A stretch of DNA of 64,000 nucleotides from Flavobacterium sp. JAD_PAG50586_2 (GTDB lineage Bacteria; Bacteroidota; Bacteroidia; Flavobacteriales; Flavobacteriaceae): positions 1,240,001-1,304,000 of the forward strand of contig CP096136.1 of NCBI GenBank assembly GCA_023213215.1. Direction: 5' to 3'. This document shows, one piece after another, positions 1 to 7,774 of the stretch. How positions within the stretch are numbered: the stretch's first letter is position 1; each line of letters starts with the position of its first letter. The position numbers and the translations under genes are program-made. The notes under the pieces were generated by a model that saw only the letters and a program-made list of their open reading frames with translations, was not told where the DNA came from and did not search any database.

Positions 1-995
1 GGGAAATATTTATCCTGTTTAGCCCTTGTAATTCCTTCAATCACGGCACCAACTGTCTCCAAATGCGAAGGATTTGGCGCCAAATTTAGGTTGATTTTTT
101 TGCCTGATTGTGTTTTTCTTTCGGCCGTTAAACCCAAATGGTATTTAACATCGCCGTCGAAATATTCTTTGTCATAATCTTTTCCGTCAAACTCAGAGAA
201 AATGTCCTGTGTAGCTTTTCCGAAAATGTTCGCCAGGATATTTAATCTTCCCCTGTGCGCCATTCCCATTACGAATTGCTCCACTCCTTTTTCGGCTGCA
301 GCTTCGATAAGGGCATCTAAAGCTGGGATAATGCTTTCTCCTCCTTCGAGTGAGAAACGTTTCTGACCCACATATTTTGTGTGCAAAAAGTTTTCAAACG
401 AAACCGCTTCGTTCAGTTTCCCTAAGATGTGCTTCTTTTGGTCGTTGTCGAAGTTTGGCTGATTATCGTTTATGTTTATTTTATCCTGAACCCATTGAAT
501 TACCTCTGGGTTTCTCATATACATGTATTCGATACCAATATGCTGGCAATACACATTTTTAAGATGAGCGATGATTTCCTTCAGCGTTTTAGGCTGGTGG
601 CCCAAAATTTTGGCTGCATCAAAAACGGTATCTAAATCCGCAGAAGACAATGCGAAATTTTCAAGTGCTAAATCTGGAGAATAAGTCCTTCTGTCGCGAA
701 CCGGATTGGTTTCGGTAAACAAATGGCCACGCGTTCTGTAGGCCTCAATTAGTTTAAGAACATTAAATTCTTTCTGAACCTTATCTGAAACCTGTCCATT
801 AGCCGGAACGTTAGCGGCGTAGTTCGCCAATTCCTGAACAGCATTCTCTTCATTATAGGTCGTCATTCCAAAGTCGAAACCTTGAAAAAATGCTCTCCAA
901 CTTGGCTCTACGCTGTCTGGATTTTGAAGATATTGTTCGTATGAAAGGGCGAAAAATTCGGTATGTGCTGCGTTTAAAAAGGAAAACCTATCCAT
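1..995 (-). CDS. sucA: 2-oxoglutarate dehydrogenase E1 component, N-terminal part (runs off left edge)
   Basis: Thiamine-diphosphate enzyme of the TCA cycle that decarboxylates 2-oxoglutarate and passes the succinyl group to the lipoyl domain of SucB. Only the first 331 codons lie in the window. The N terminus (MDRFSFLNAAHTEFF) and the segment IGIEYMY near residue 153 match the E1o family. GMAHRGRLN near residue 245 and NPSHLE near residue 310 carry the two histidines that sit in the E. coli E1o active site (His260 and His298 contexts). No stop or frame break is seen. A TACTTTTG element on the minus strand at 1041-1034 fits a promoter just upstream. The gene diverges from an outer-membrane protein gene. 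The rest of the gene and any sucB lie outside the window. Confidence 0.95.
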   Translation of the reverse strand, partial: MDRFSFLNAAHTEFFALSYEQYLQNPDSVEPSWRAFFQGFDFGMTTYNEENAVQELANYAANVPANGQVSDKVQKEFNVLKLIEAYRTRGHLFTETNPVRDRRTYSPDLALENFALSSADLDTVFDAAKILGHQPKTLKEIIAHLKNVYCQHIGIEYMYMRNPEVIQWVQDKININDNQPNFDNDQKKHILGKLNEAVSFENFLHTKYVGQKRFSLEGGESIIPALDALIEAAAEKGVEQFVMGMAHRGRLNILANIFGKATQDIFSEFDGKDYDKEYFDGDVKYHLGLTAERKTQSGKKINLNLAPNPSHLETVGAVIEGITRAKQDKYF

Positions 996-1033
996 AAATA
1001 TAATTGTATGTCCTGATTTGTATACTAGTTTGG

Positions 1034-1041
1034 CAAAAGTA
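1034..1041 (-). promoter_or_regulatory. -7 element (TACTTTTG) for sucA
   Basis: Minus-strand TACTTTTG matches the Bacteroidetes TAnnTTTG element and lies 38 bases upstream of the sucA start. No TTG is found at the expected -33 position, so only the -7 half is supported. Confidence 0.45.
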
Positions 1042-1107
1042 CAATAATTGGCAGAAATTAATAATTATTTTAGATACTTTTATGCTTTTAAAAATTTAAG
1101 AAATCAA

Positions 1108-1659
1108 ATGATGAAATCTTCTTTTCTGACAAGTTCCTATAAAGTTATTTTTTTACTTGTTTTTTCAGTGTTTTCAGGTTTTGTTTATGCGCAGGACAAA
1201 ACCTTGCCCACAGCAAAAACCGATTCATTTTGGGAACGTGTAGATGTCGGTGGCGGTTTCGGCCTGTCTATTAGCAATGATTACACTGATATTCTTGTTG
1301 CGCCAAGCGCTATTTATAATTTTAATGATTATTTTGCTTTAGGTGCTGGTCTGCAATACAGTAATCTGAAACAAAAGGATTATTATTCCTCCAACTTGTT
1401 TGGCGGAAGTTTGATTGGCTTGTTCAGTCCAATCGAAGAAGCACAGGTTTCAGTTGAATTAGAGGAAGCCAATGTAAATACCAAATACATGGATTTAGGA
1501 GGCAATCTAAAAAAGAGTTTTTGGAACACCGCTTTGTATATTGGCGCTGGCTACCGACAGGAAAATGTGACTATCGGCGGAAGGGTAAATGTGCTTTTCG
1601 ATAGAGACAAAGACATTTACGGCAGTGCCTTTATGCCATTTGTAAGAGTATTTTTTTAA
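1108..1659 (+). CDS. Outer-membrane beta-barrel-like protein
   Basis: Predicted 183-residue exported protein. I chose the MMKSSF start because it directly precedes a signal peptide (hydrophobic core VIFLLVFSVFSGFVYAQ); an in-frame ATG at 1048 would add 20 residues ahead of that signal and lies close to the divergent sucA promoter. The mature part alternates polar and aromatic residues in short strands, carries GGGFGLSISNDYTD and GAGYRQENVTIGGRVNV, and ends in FMPFVRVFF, as expected for a small outer-membrane barrel ending in Phe. From memory, relatives in flavobacteria are often labelled 'alpha-ketoglutarate decarboxylase'; nothing in the sequence supports an enzyme, and the label probably leaked from the neighbouring sucA. 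Function unknown. Confidence 0.75.
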   Translation: MMKSSFLTSSYKVIFLLVFSVFSGFVYAQDKTLPTAKTDSFWERVDVGGGFGLSISNDYTDILVAPSAIYNFNDYFALGAGLQYSNLKQKDYYSSNLFGGSLIGLFSPIEEAQVSVELEEANVNTKYMDLGGNLKKSFWNTALYIGAGYRQENVTIGGRVNVLFDRDKDIYGSAFMPFVRVFF

Positions 1660-1669
1660 TATCCTTCTA

Positions 1670-1698
1670 TTGACCTTTTACAAATTTCATTATATTTG
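1670..1698 (+). promoter_or_regulatory. Promoter TTG-N18-TATATTTG just before the AraC-type gene
   Basis: TTG at 1670-1672, an 18-base spacer and TATATTTG at 1691-1698 fit the Bacteroidetes sigma-A consensus. The first ATG of the following gene is at 1701, so transcription would begin about at the start codon, implying a leaderless message or a slightly later start. Confidence 0.6.
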
Positions 1699-1700
1699 AA

Positions 1701-2827
1701 ATGATGGAAAGCAGTCAGTATCATTTCAATATCTACAACAGCATCGTTCTCGGAGGAATAATCCAGGGACTGATTTTTGGCGTAGTCGTGGCGACCTCAA
1801 AGAAATACCGCGATACCAGCACCTTGCTTTTGGCAGTGTTAATCTTAGTCTTTTCGTTAAACAATCTTCAGTATTACCTTTGGTCCACCGGACTTATGGA
1901 TGAAGCTTTCGGATATGAAGTAGTCTGGACGCACGGACAGCTTATCATGGGAGCGCTGTTTTATCTTTATGGCTTGAAATTGCTATATCCTGAAAAGGCG
2001 ATTCCCAAGAAAACGATCATTTTGCTTTGCACACCTTTTGTACTTGGAACGATTGCCATCACTTACCTGAAGATTTCCCAAAGCTTTGCGGAACACAGCA
2101 TGGACTTCTATTTACTTGAAGCCTTTTTAGAATTCACCAGCATCGCATTTACAATGATTGTTGTTGTCAGTCTGTTTTTTGAAACCCGTAAAGCCCAAAA
2201 TGCGGCTAAAGGTTTAGGGTTTGATAAAGTGCTGCCTAAGCTACAGTGGTTCCGGAATATACATATTGCTTTTTTTGTTATTTGCCTTGCATGGCTTACC
2301 ATTATTACAATGATGGTTACGAGTGGCGTTCAGGACTGGGCTTTTAATATCATTTGGATTTCGCTGTCAGTAATGATTTACTGGATGGGGCATGTTGGGA
2401 TTTATAAGTATGGTATCATGGAAGAACGCAAAAAAATCAGAAACCATACGCATGAGCGCAGCAGCATTATTGACCTTTCAGACAAAAGCAAAAGTGAACA
2501 TCTTGTTGCATTTGAAAATCTTTTGATTGAAAAAAATATTTCCTCGACGCTGAACTCACTTTAGATAAGGTTTCCGATGAACTTAACTTAAGCAAAAGCC
2601 ATTTATCAAGGCTAATCAATACCGAATTAAAAACAAGTTTTCCTGATTACATCAATCAATTGCGAATCAAGGAAGCCCAATATTATTTGAAACACCCCGA
2701 TTTCTCGAATTATACTTTGGTCGCTATCGGACTTGAAGCTGGCTTTGCTTCAAAAACTACTTTCAATAACACTTTCAAAAAAGTAACCGGAATGACACCT
2801 TCGGAGTATAAAAACTCAAGTCGGTAA
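1701..2827 (+). CDS. Membrane-bound AraC-family transcriptional regulator (one frameshift)
   Basis: About seven hydrophobic segments (residues about 10-250, starting IVLGGIIQGLIFGVVVA) precede a cytoplasmic AraC/HTH_18 DNA-binding domain. The first frame ends at 2564, but the next bases in another frame read YFLDAELTLDKVSDELNLS, then KSHLSRLINTELKTSF, and end with TPSEYKNSSR, a full AraC domain. The frames join at an A7 run at 2530-2536; one more A gives LLIEKKYFLDAEL and a 375-residue protein. Membrane-anchored AraC regulators with a 7-TM N terminus are a known Bacteroidetes arrangement; the signal sensed is unknown. The frameshift is probably a sequencing error, although a true A7/A8 phase change cannot be excluded. 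Strict annotation would call it a pseudogene. Confidence 0.8.
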
Positions 2828-2850
2828 CTTTAGGGTTATTATCTAAAATA

Positions 2851-3024
2851 AGGAGCAGAACCCTTTCTTTCTTTACACATATCCTCCCGCTATCCGCGCT
2901 ACACGATTTGATATTAAGAGGAGAATTTCCAGTGGACATTAGGTTTTCATATGTTTTTTTGCTAAAGCAAAATACCTGACTGCCACTGGCAGTCCTCCTC
3001 TTAATATCAAATTATCGGGGCTAA
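2851..3024 (+). repeat. Dispersed intergenic repeat, copy A (long modular form)
   Basis: Starts AGGAGCAG, has CCTCCCGCTATCCGCGCTAC at 2883-2902 and ends ATCGGGGCTAA at 3014-3024. Its centre is a hairpin: ATTTGATATTAAGAGGAG from 2906 pairs with CTCCTCTTAATATCAAAT ending at 3012, with CCAGTGG and CCACTGG inside it. The outer ends match copies at 13816, 22995 and 37909 (inverted); the inner block differs between copies. Confidence 0.75.
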
Positions 3025-3078
3025 TGAAACGCCCGTCTTTTCAAAGACACCACTAAAAACTTTAATTGCGGGTAAAAT

Positions 3079-3116
3079 ATGTTCCAATATAACGCAAATC
3101 ACAATTTTTGGAACAT
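3079..3116. promoter_or_regulatory. Perfect 9-base inverted repeat upstream of the T9SS protein gene
   Basis: ATGTTCCAA at 3079-3087 and TTGGAACAT at 3108-3116 are exact inverted repeats 20 bases apart, about 95 bases ahead of the next start codon. Could be an operator pair (arms about three helical turns apart) or an RNA stem-loop. The remaining bases between 3025 and 3211 hold nothing else I can recognise. Confidence 0.45.
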
Positions 3117-3211
3117 CGCTATCTTAAGGCAGGTCTACTTTTACACTGCCCTTCAAAACTATGTTGCCTGCTGAGCTATAACCAATCTGTAATTTAAAAA
3201 ACGTTATACTC

Positions 3212-5641
3212 ATGAAAAAAATTCTACTACTCATTTCCTGCCTCGCTTTCTTCGGGGCAAACGCACAGGTCAATGTTTTTACTGGTGGCATCGACACCAC
3301 ATGGAACAATCCTAACAACTGGTCCCTTGTGGCAGTACCAAGTTCTACGACTCAGGCAAACATTCCAACAGGCAAAACGGTTGTACTCAACGTCAACACC
3401 TCTATCAGTTCCATCCATCTTGAAGGTACAGCTATTTTAATTATCCAGGCCAATCTCGCTATTGGCCAATCTCAGGAATCGAATACCGGTCCGCTATCAA
3501 CTATAAATTGGGGAAGTGGAATCCTTAGCGGCGGCGGAACTCTGAACATCCTCGGTTTACTGAATATTATTCCGGGCGGAAAACAAATTGCAGGTGGAAC
3601 TACCACTATAAACCTCTCCGGAAGAATGATACAGGATACCGATTGGGGTATTGATATTGTTGACGGAACTTTCAAGAACATGCCCGAAGGAATTATTGAA
3701 TTTCAAGGGCCACAAAGGAATATCGTGGGTTCGGGTAACGGAAATCATTTGTTTTACAATTATGGACTTATTAAAAAAACAGGCGCTGGAACCTCAACAA
3801 TAGCAGCAGCATTGCAGAATACCGGAACTATAACGGTAGAATCGGGATCGATAATCCTGAATAGTGCTCAAACTGTCCTTACCAATGGAACTTATAATAC
3901 CTTTAGCGGAACCAGTTTGATATTCAATGGTACACAAACCATTTCAGGAACCATTTCAGGAACAAATTCCGGACAAATGCACTGGTCCGGGACTATGAAT
4001 GTACCAACTGCAGCTACTCTTAATTTATCAGGCAATGGGCTTTTCAACTGGGGCAACGGACGTTTGAAAGGTGGTGGCGTTTTAACTAATTCCAATTTGC
4101 TTTCGATGACTGGGGATTTTTTTGGAAACAAATACATAGAAGAAGGAACTACTTTAAATAACAGCGGAACCATAAGAATCGCAACGGATTGGTCGCTTGA
4201 TATTACCAACGGAACAGTTAATAATTTCGCTTCAGGTGTGATTGATTTTAACATCTCGCAGGTGCAAATCCTGGGAACGGGAACTGGCTTACATTTAATC
4301 AATAACTCAGGACTGATTCAAAAAACGTTGGGTGGAGGCACTGCACAAATTTTGGCACAGCTTAATAATACGGGCAACATTTTGGTTGAAGCCGGAAATA
4401 TCACCCTCACTAACCCATTGACTACATTGAATGGCGGCGTTTACAACACTTCAGCCGGATGCTATATCTTTAACTCGGCTCCTGTGACCTGTTCCGGAAC
4501 TCTAACAGGCGTACTTAATGGGAGCTTTAACTGGACTTCAGATATCAATGTTCCAGTCGCGGCGACCTTTAATTTCACCGGAAGTGGTCTGAACAATTGG
4601 GCAGCCGGAAGTATAAAAGGCGGAGGAACACTAACCAATTTAGGCATTCTTGAACTTTCCAGCGGATGGGTCGGCAATAGGTTTTTATCCGAATCAACCA
4701 CAATTAACAATGTCAATACCATCAAGGTGACTTCCGATCAGACTGTCGTAATGAACGGTGGAACAATTAACAATTTGGCCGGCGCCACTTTCGACATTCA
4801 AAGTCCTGGTGCACTTAAGGCTGGGACAGGTACGAACATCATCAATAATAACAGTCTTCTGAAAAAAAGCGCTTCAACAGGAACTTACACAATTGGAGTT
4901 ACCATCAATAATACTGGAATCATTCAGGCAGATGCCGGTGTATTGGCTCTTGGTTCTTTAAACAATACAACTACCGGAACAGTAAAAGGCACGGCTGCGA
5001 TACAGCCTCCAACCGCGGCTAACTTTACTAATAACGGAATCTTCGCGCCTGGCGGAGAACCCGGATCGCTTTACATTGCGGGAGGTTACCAGTCTACTGC
5101 CAGTACCCGTCTACAGGTTCAGTTATTCGGACTTACGCCCGTAACACAATACGATTTTTTATCTATTTATGGAAATGCTGTGATGGCGGGTTCTGTTGTA
5201 CCTGAACTGCATTTCGATCCTGTAATTGGAACTTCATTTATAGTAGCACAAACTCCTTCCACTATTACATCCTGCACCTTAGCTCCGACTGCAACAACCA
5301 TATACAACGGACAGCAGTATACTTTTTCGGTAAGTTGCCAGGATGATAATAAAGTGGTATTGACCCTGACGCAAAAAACTTTGGCTAACGACGAATTTAA
5401 TTTAGTCAAACAAATTGTTCTGTCTCCAAATCCGGCCAAAGCCTATATTTTAATTACGAACAACAGCAATGTTGTTTTGAATGAAGCCTTAATTTCTGAT
5501 GCTTCAGGAAGAATTATCCAGATGGTCAAATTGAATAGCAATGACAACAGAATTGACCTAAGCGGCTATTCGGCCGGACTGTATTTCATGAAAGTGAATT
5601 CGGCTGAAGGCAGTGTTGTCAAACGTTTTATCGTGGAGTAA
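3212..5641 (+). CDS. Repetitive secreted protein with T9SS C-terminal sorting domain
   Basis: An 809-residue surface or secreted protein. A signal peptide (MKKILLLISCLAFFGANAQ) is followed by a beta-rich region made of about three repeats of about 180 residues, each opening with NW(G/A)xG and xKGGGxLTN or SGGGTLN (near residues 99, 279 and 462) and holding NNTGxIxVExGxIxL and NVPxAATxNxxG segments. The low-charge, Gly/Thr/Asn-rich composition suggests a beta-helix or stacked strands. The last 75 residues (LSPNPAK, LISDASGRII, LSGYSAGLYFMKV, VKRFIVE) are a type A sorting domain recognised by the type IX secretion system. A hairpin terminator follows. Ligand and function are unknown; adhesin or matrix protein is a guess. 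Confidence 0.85.
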   Translation: MKKILLLISCLAFFGANAQVNVFTGGIDTTWNNPNNWSLVAVPSSTTQANIPTGKTVVLNVNTSISSIHLEGTAILIIQANLAIGQSQESNTGPLSTINWGSGILSGGGTLNILGLLNIIPGGKQIAGGTTTINLSGRMIQDTDWGIDIVDGTFKNMPEGIIEFQGPQRNIVGSGNGNHLFYNYGLIKKTGAGTSTIAAALQNTGTITVESGSIILNSAQTVLTNGTYNTFSGTSLIFNGTQTISGTISGTNSGQMHWSGTMNVPTAATLNLSGNGLFNWGNGRLKGGGVLTNSNLLSMTGDFFGNKYIEEGTTLNNSGTIRIATDWSLDITNGTVNNFASGVIDFNISQVQILGTGTGLHLINNSGLIQKTLGGGTAQILAQLNNTGNILVEAGNITLTNPLTTLNGGVYNTSAGCYIFNSAPVTCSGTLTGVLNGSFNWTSDINVPVAATFNFTGSGLNNWAAGSIKGGGTLTNLGILELSSGWVGNRFLSESTTINNVNTIKVTSDQTVVMNGGTINNLAGATFDIQSPGALKAGTGTNIINNNSLLKKSASTGTYTIGVTINNTGIIQADAGVLALGSLNNTTTGTVKGTAAIQPPTAANFTNNGIFAPGGEPGSLYIAGGYQSTASTRLQVQLFGLTPVTQYDFLSIYGNAVMAGSVVPELHFDPVIGTSFIVAQTPSTITSCTLAPTATTIYNGQQYTFSVSCQDDNKVVLTLTQKTLANDEFNLVKQIVLSPNPAKAYILITNNSNVVLNEALISDASGRIIQMVKLNSNDNRIDLSGYSAGLYFMKVNSAEGSVVKRFIVE

Positions 5642-5663
5642 TGCGTTTTTTTATTTTAATTTG

Positions 5664-5698
5664 GGAAAGCCTTGCCTACGCAGGGCTTTTTCTTTTTT
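5664..5698 (+). terminator. Rho-independent terminator
   Basis: AAAGCC and GGCTTT arms close a short loop and are followed by a T-rich tract, 25 bases past the stop of the T9SS protein gene. Confidence 0.7.
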
Positions 5699-5709
5699 AG
5701 TATTTATTC

Positions 5710-6054
5710 CTAAACCAAACCTTCATCCATTCGCGTTTTAAAACCAGGAAAGCGATCTGGTTCTGAAAGTTCTACAGTATCGCTGCCGTCTAATTGTTTG
5801 ACATTATCTTCAGGCACATCAATGATATAAAGCAAATTGAGTAATTCTGCATATTTATACTGTATGAGTCGGTAGATTTTTTCGTGAAGCTGCACCTTGA
5901 GTTCATACGGAGTCGTGCTTTGTGGAAAATCTATGGCTTCGTTGGCAAAATTGAAGTCTTTGTTAATCTGTTCAATCAATTTGGAATACAGATTTTCCTT
6001 TTCGGCTTCCGAAAGCAAATCATCTGTCGTTATCGGTGCAAGGAAACTAGACAT
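5710..6054 (-). CDS. Small conserved hypothetical protein downstream of polyprenyl synthetase
   Basis: A 114-residue soluble, acidic protein with no signal peptide or membrane segment. It starts MSSFLAPITTDDLLSEAEKE and is mostly helical by composition (LYSKLIEQINKDFNFANEA, VQLHEKIYRLIQYKYAELL). Its start overlaps the 3' end of the polyprenyl synthetase gene by 8 bases, so the two are co-translated and probably linked in function. I recognise no domain; a role in isoprenoid metabolism is only suggested by context. Confidence 0.75.
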   Translation of the reverse strand: MSSFLAPITTDDLLSEAEKENLYSKLIEQINKDFNFANEAIDFPQSTTPYELKVQLHEKIYRLIQYKYAELLNLLYIIDVPEDNVKQLDGSDTVELSEPDRFPGFKTRMDEGLV

Positions 6055-7021
6055 TTCTATTCATTAAATTGTTACCAAATCCTCTTAGGATTTCTTTTTT
6101 ATCAAAACCAATATTCATTTTTTCCAAAGTCTTAAAAGCCAAAAAAGTATATTCCTGAATGGCTTTCTGTGTAGCATCGGAAGCTCCGGTCTGATTGAAA
6201 ATTTCCTTAACGGAATGGATTTTATCTGTATTATCAGTTGGTTGGACAGAAAATAATTGCAGCAATTGTTCTTTTTCGTCAGCAGAAGCAAATTCCATTG
6301 CCTTTAAATACAAATACGTTTTCTTATTTTCGATAATATCACCTCCAACCTGTTTTCCGAAAGTTTCCGGATTGCCAAAAGCGTCTAAATAATCATCCTG
6401 AAGCTGAAAGGCTATTCCCAAATTCAGTCCGAAATCATAGATGCAATTTGCATTTTCTTCCGAAGTTTCGGCAACTATAGCTCCCATTTTCATCGCTGCA
6501 CCAACCAAAACAGCAGTTTTGTACTGAATCATTTTGAGGTATTCCGGAATGGTAACATCGTCACGGGTTTCAAAATCGACATCGTATTGCTGTCCTTCAC
6601 AAACTTCTAAGGCTGTTTTGCTGAATAATTTTGCCAGTTCCCTAAAAATTGTTGGTTGATATTCCTCAAAATACTGATAGGCCAAAATAAGCATCGCATC
6701 ACCCGAAAGGATTCCGGTATTGATATTCCATTTTTCATGAACGGTTTCATGGCCTCTTCTCAGTGGCGCATCATCCATAATATCATCATGAATCAGCGAG
6801 AAATTATGGAAAACCTCAACTGCAGTTGCTGCAGGTAATGCTTTTTCAGCAGCCACATCAAAAACTTCCGTAGCCATTAAAGTCAGCACCGGACGAAGCC
6901 TTTTTCCGCCAAGGGAAAGAATGTAGCGAATGGGTTCGTATAAATTATTGGGCTCATTTTTTAAGACTAGGCTCTTGAAATGGGCCATGACTACGTCCTG
7001 ATAATGTGGTATAGCGTGCAT
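6047..7021 (-). CDS. Polyprenyl (trans-isoprenyl) diphosphate synthase
   Basis: 324-residue all-helical prenyltransferase that extends allylic diphosphates with isopentenyl diphosphate. The first Asp-rich motif reads LIHDDIMDDAPLRRGHETVH (near residue 85) and the second LQDDYLDAFG (near residue 207); GGKRLRPVL near residue 34 binds diphosphate. Length and motifs fit the farnesyl/geranylgeranyl/longer-chain family; product length cannot be read with certainty. It precedes and overlaps a 114-residue partner gene, and diverges from the TetR gene across a 145-base gap. Confidence 0.92.
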   Translation of the reverse strand: MHAIPHYQDVVMAHFKSLVLKNEPNNLYEPIRYILSLGGKRLRPVLTLMATEVFDVAAEKALPAATAVEVFHNFSLIHDDIMDDAPLRRGHETVHEKWNINTGILSGDAMLILAYQYFEEYQPTIFRELAKLFSKTALEVCEGQQYDVDFETRDDVTIPEYLKMIQYKTAVLVGAAMKMGAIVAETSEENANCIYDFGLNLGIAFQLQDDYLDAFGNPETFGKQVGGDIIENKKTYLYLKAMEFASADEKEQLLQLFSVQPTDNTDKIHSVKEIFNQTGASDATQKAIQEYTFLAFKTLEKMNIGFDKKEILRGFGNNLMNRNV

Positions 7022-7138
7022 AAAATATTTTCGGCTAATTTAGGTTATTCCAGCCGCATTACAAAAGTGCGGATTTTTCATAATGTTAAATTTACGTTAA
7101 TACTTTGGAAACTATTTTAGTGTTATAAGTTTCCGATT

Positions 7139-7146
7139 TACTTTTG
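7139..7146 (+). promoter_or_regulatory. -7 element (TACTTTTG) for the TetR-efflux operon
   Basis: Matches TAnnTTTG 20 bases ahead of the TetR start; no convincing -33 TTG at the right spacing. Confidence 0.4.
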
Positions 7147-7166
7147 CGCTATAATTTTAACATATC

Positions 7167-7705
7167 ATGAAAGATAAAATCATCAAAAAAGCTACAGACA
7201 TGTTCCTGAAACTTGGTTTCAAGAGTGTTACTATGGATGATATTGCAGGCGAGATGTGTATTTCCAAAAAACGATTTACAAATATTTCAGCAATAAGGAA
7301 ACCTTGATTGAAGAAGGTACTGAAGTGGTGCATCAAAAAATCCATGCACTTATGGAAGAAGTGATCTCTCAAAACCACAATGCCATTGCCGAGAATTTCC
7401 AGATGCGCGAAATGTTTAAACAGATGTTCCAGTCCTTCGACCAATCGCCAGCCTATCAACTAAAAAAACATTATCCTGAAATCTACGAAAAAATGATGGC
7501 CAATGAAATTGAAGACTGTAGCCATTTTTTCCGCAGCAACATCGAAAAGGGAATCGCTGAAGGATTTTACCGCAAGGAAACTGATATTGAATCAGCAGTC
7601 AAATTTTATTACACGCTTATTTTTTCAATAAATGAAAATACAATGATGGAAAAAGATGCCTACGAATTGGAAAAAAGGCTTTGGAATATCATACACGCGC
7701 CATAG
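7167..7705 (+). CDS. TetR/AcrR-family repressor of the efflux operon (one frameshift)
   Basis: DNA-binding regulator heading an RND efflux operon. The N-terminal helix-turn-helix reads KIIKKATDMFLKLGFKSVTM then DDIAGEMCISKK, and continues in another frame as TIYKYFSNKETLIEEG, the standard TetR recognition helix. The break is at an A6 run at 7266-7271; one additional A restores a 179-residue protein. The C-terminal ligand/dimer domain (FKQMFQSFDQSPAYQLKKH onwards) is intact, ending at the TAG at 7703. By analogy with AcrR it would repress the tolC-hlyD-RND genes starting 70 bases downstream and respond to a transported compound. The frameshift is most likely a consensus error. Confidence 0.85.
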
Positions 7706-7774
7706 GAACACCAAAAGGGATCACAGAACTCGAAAAACACTTAAATTCTATCTAACTATATATAATCACAATCT

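Noticed and set aside
3892..4302. 136-codon open frame antisense to the T9SS repeat protein
   Set aside because: Similar shadows recur at the equivalent place in each protein repeat, so it is a by-product of the repeats.
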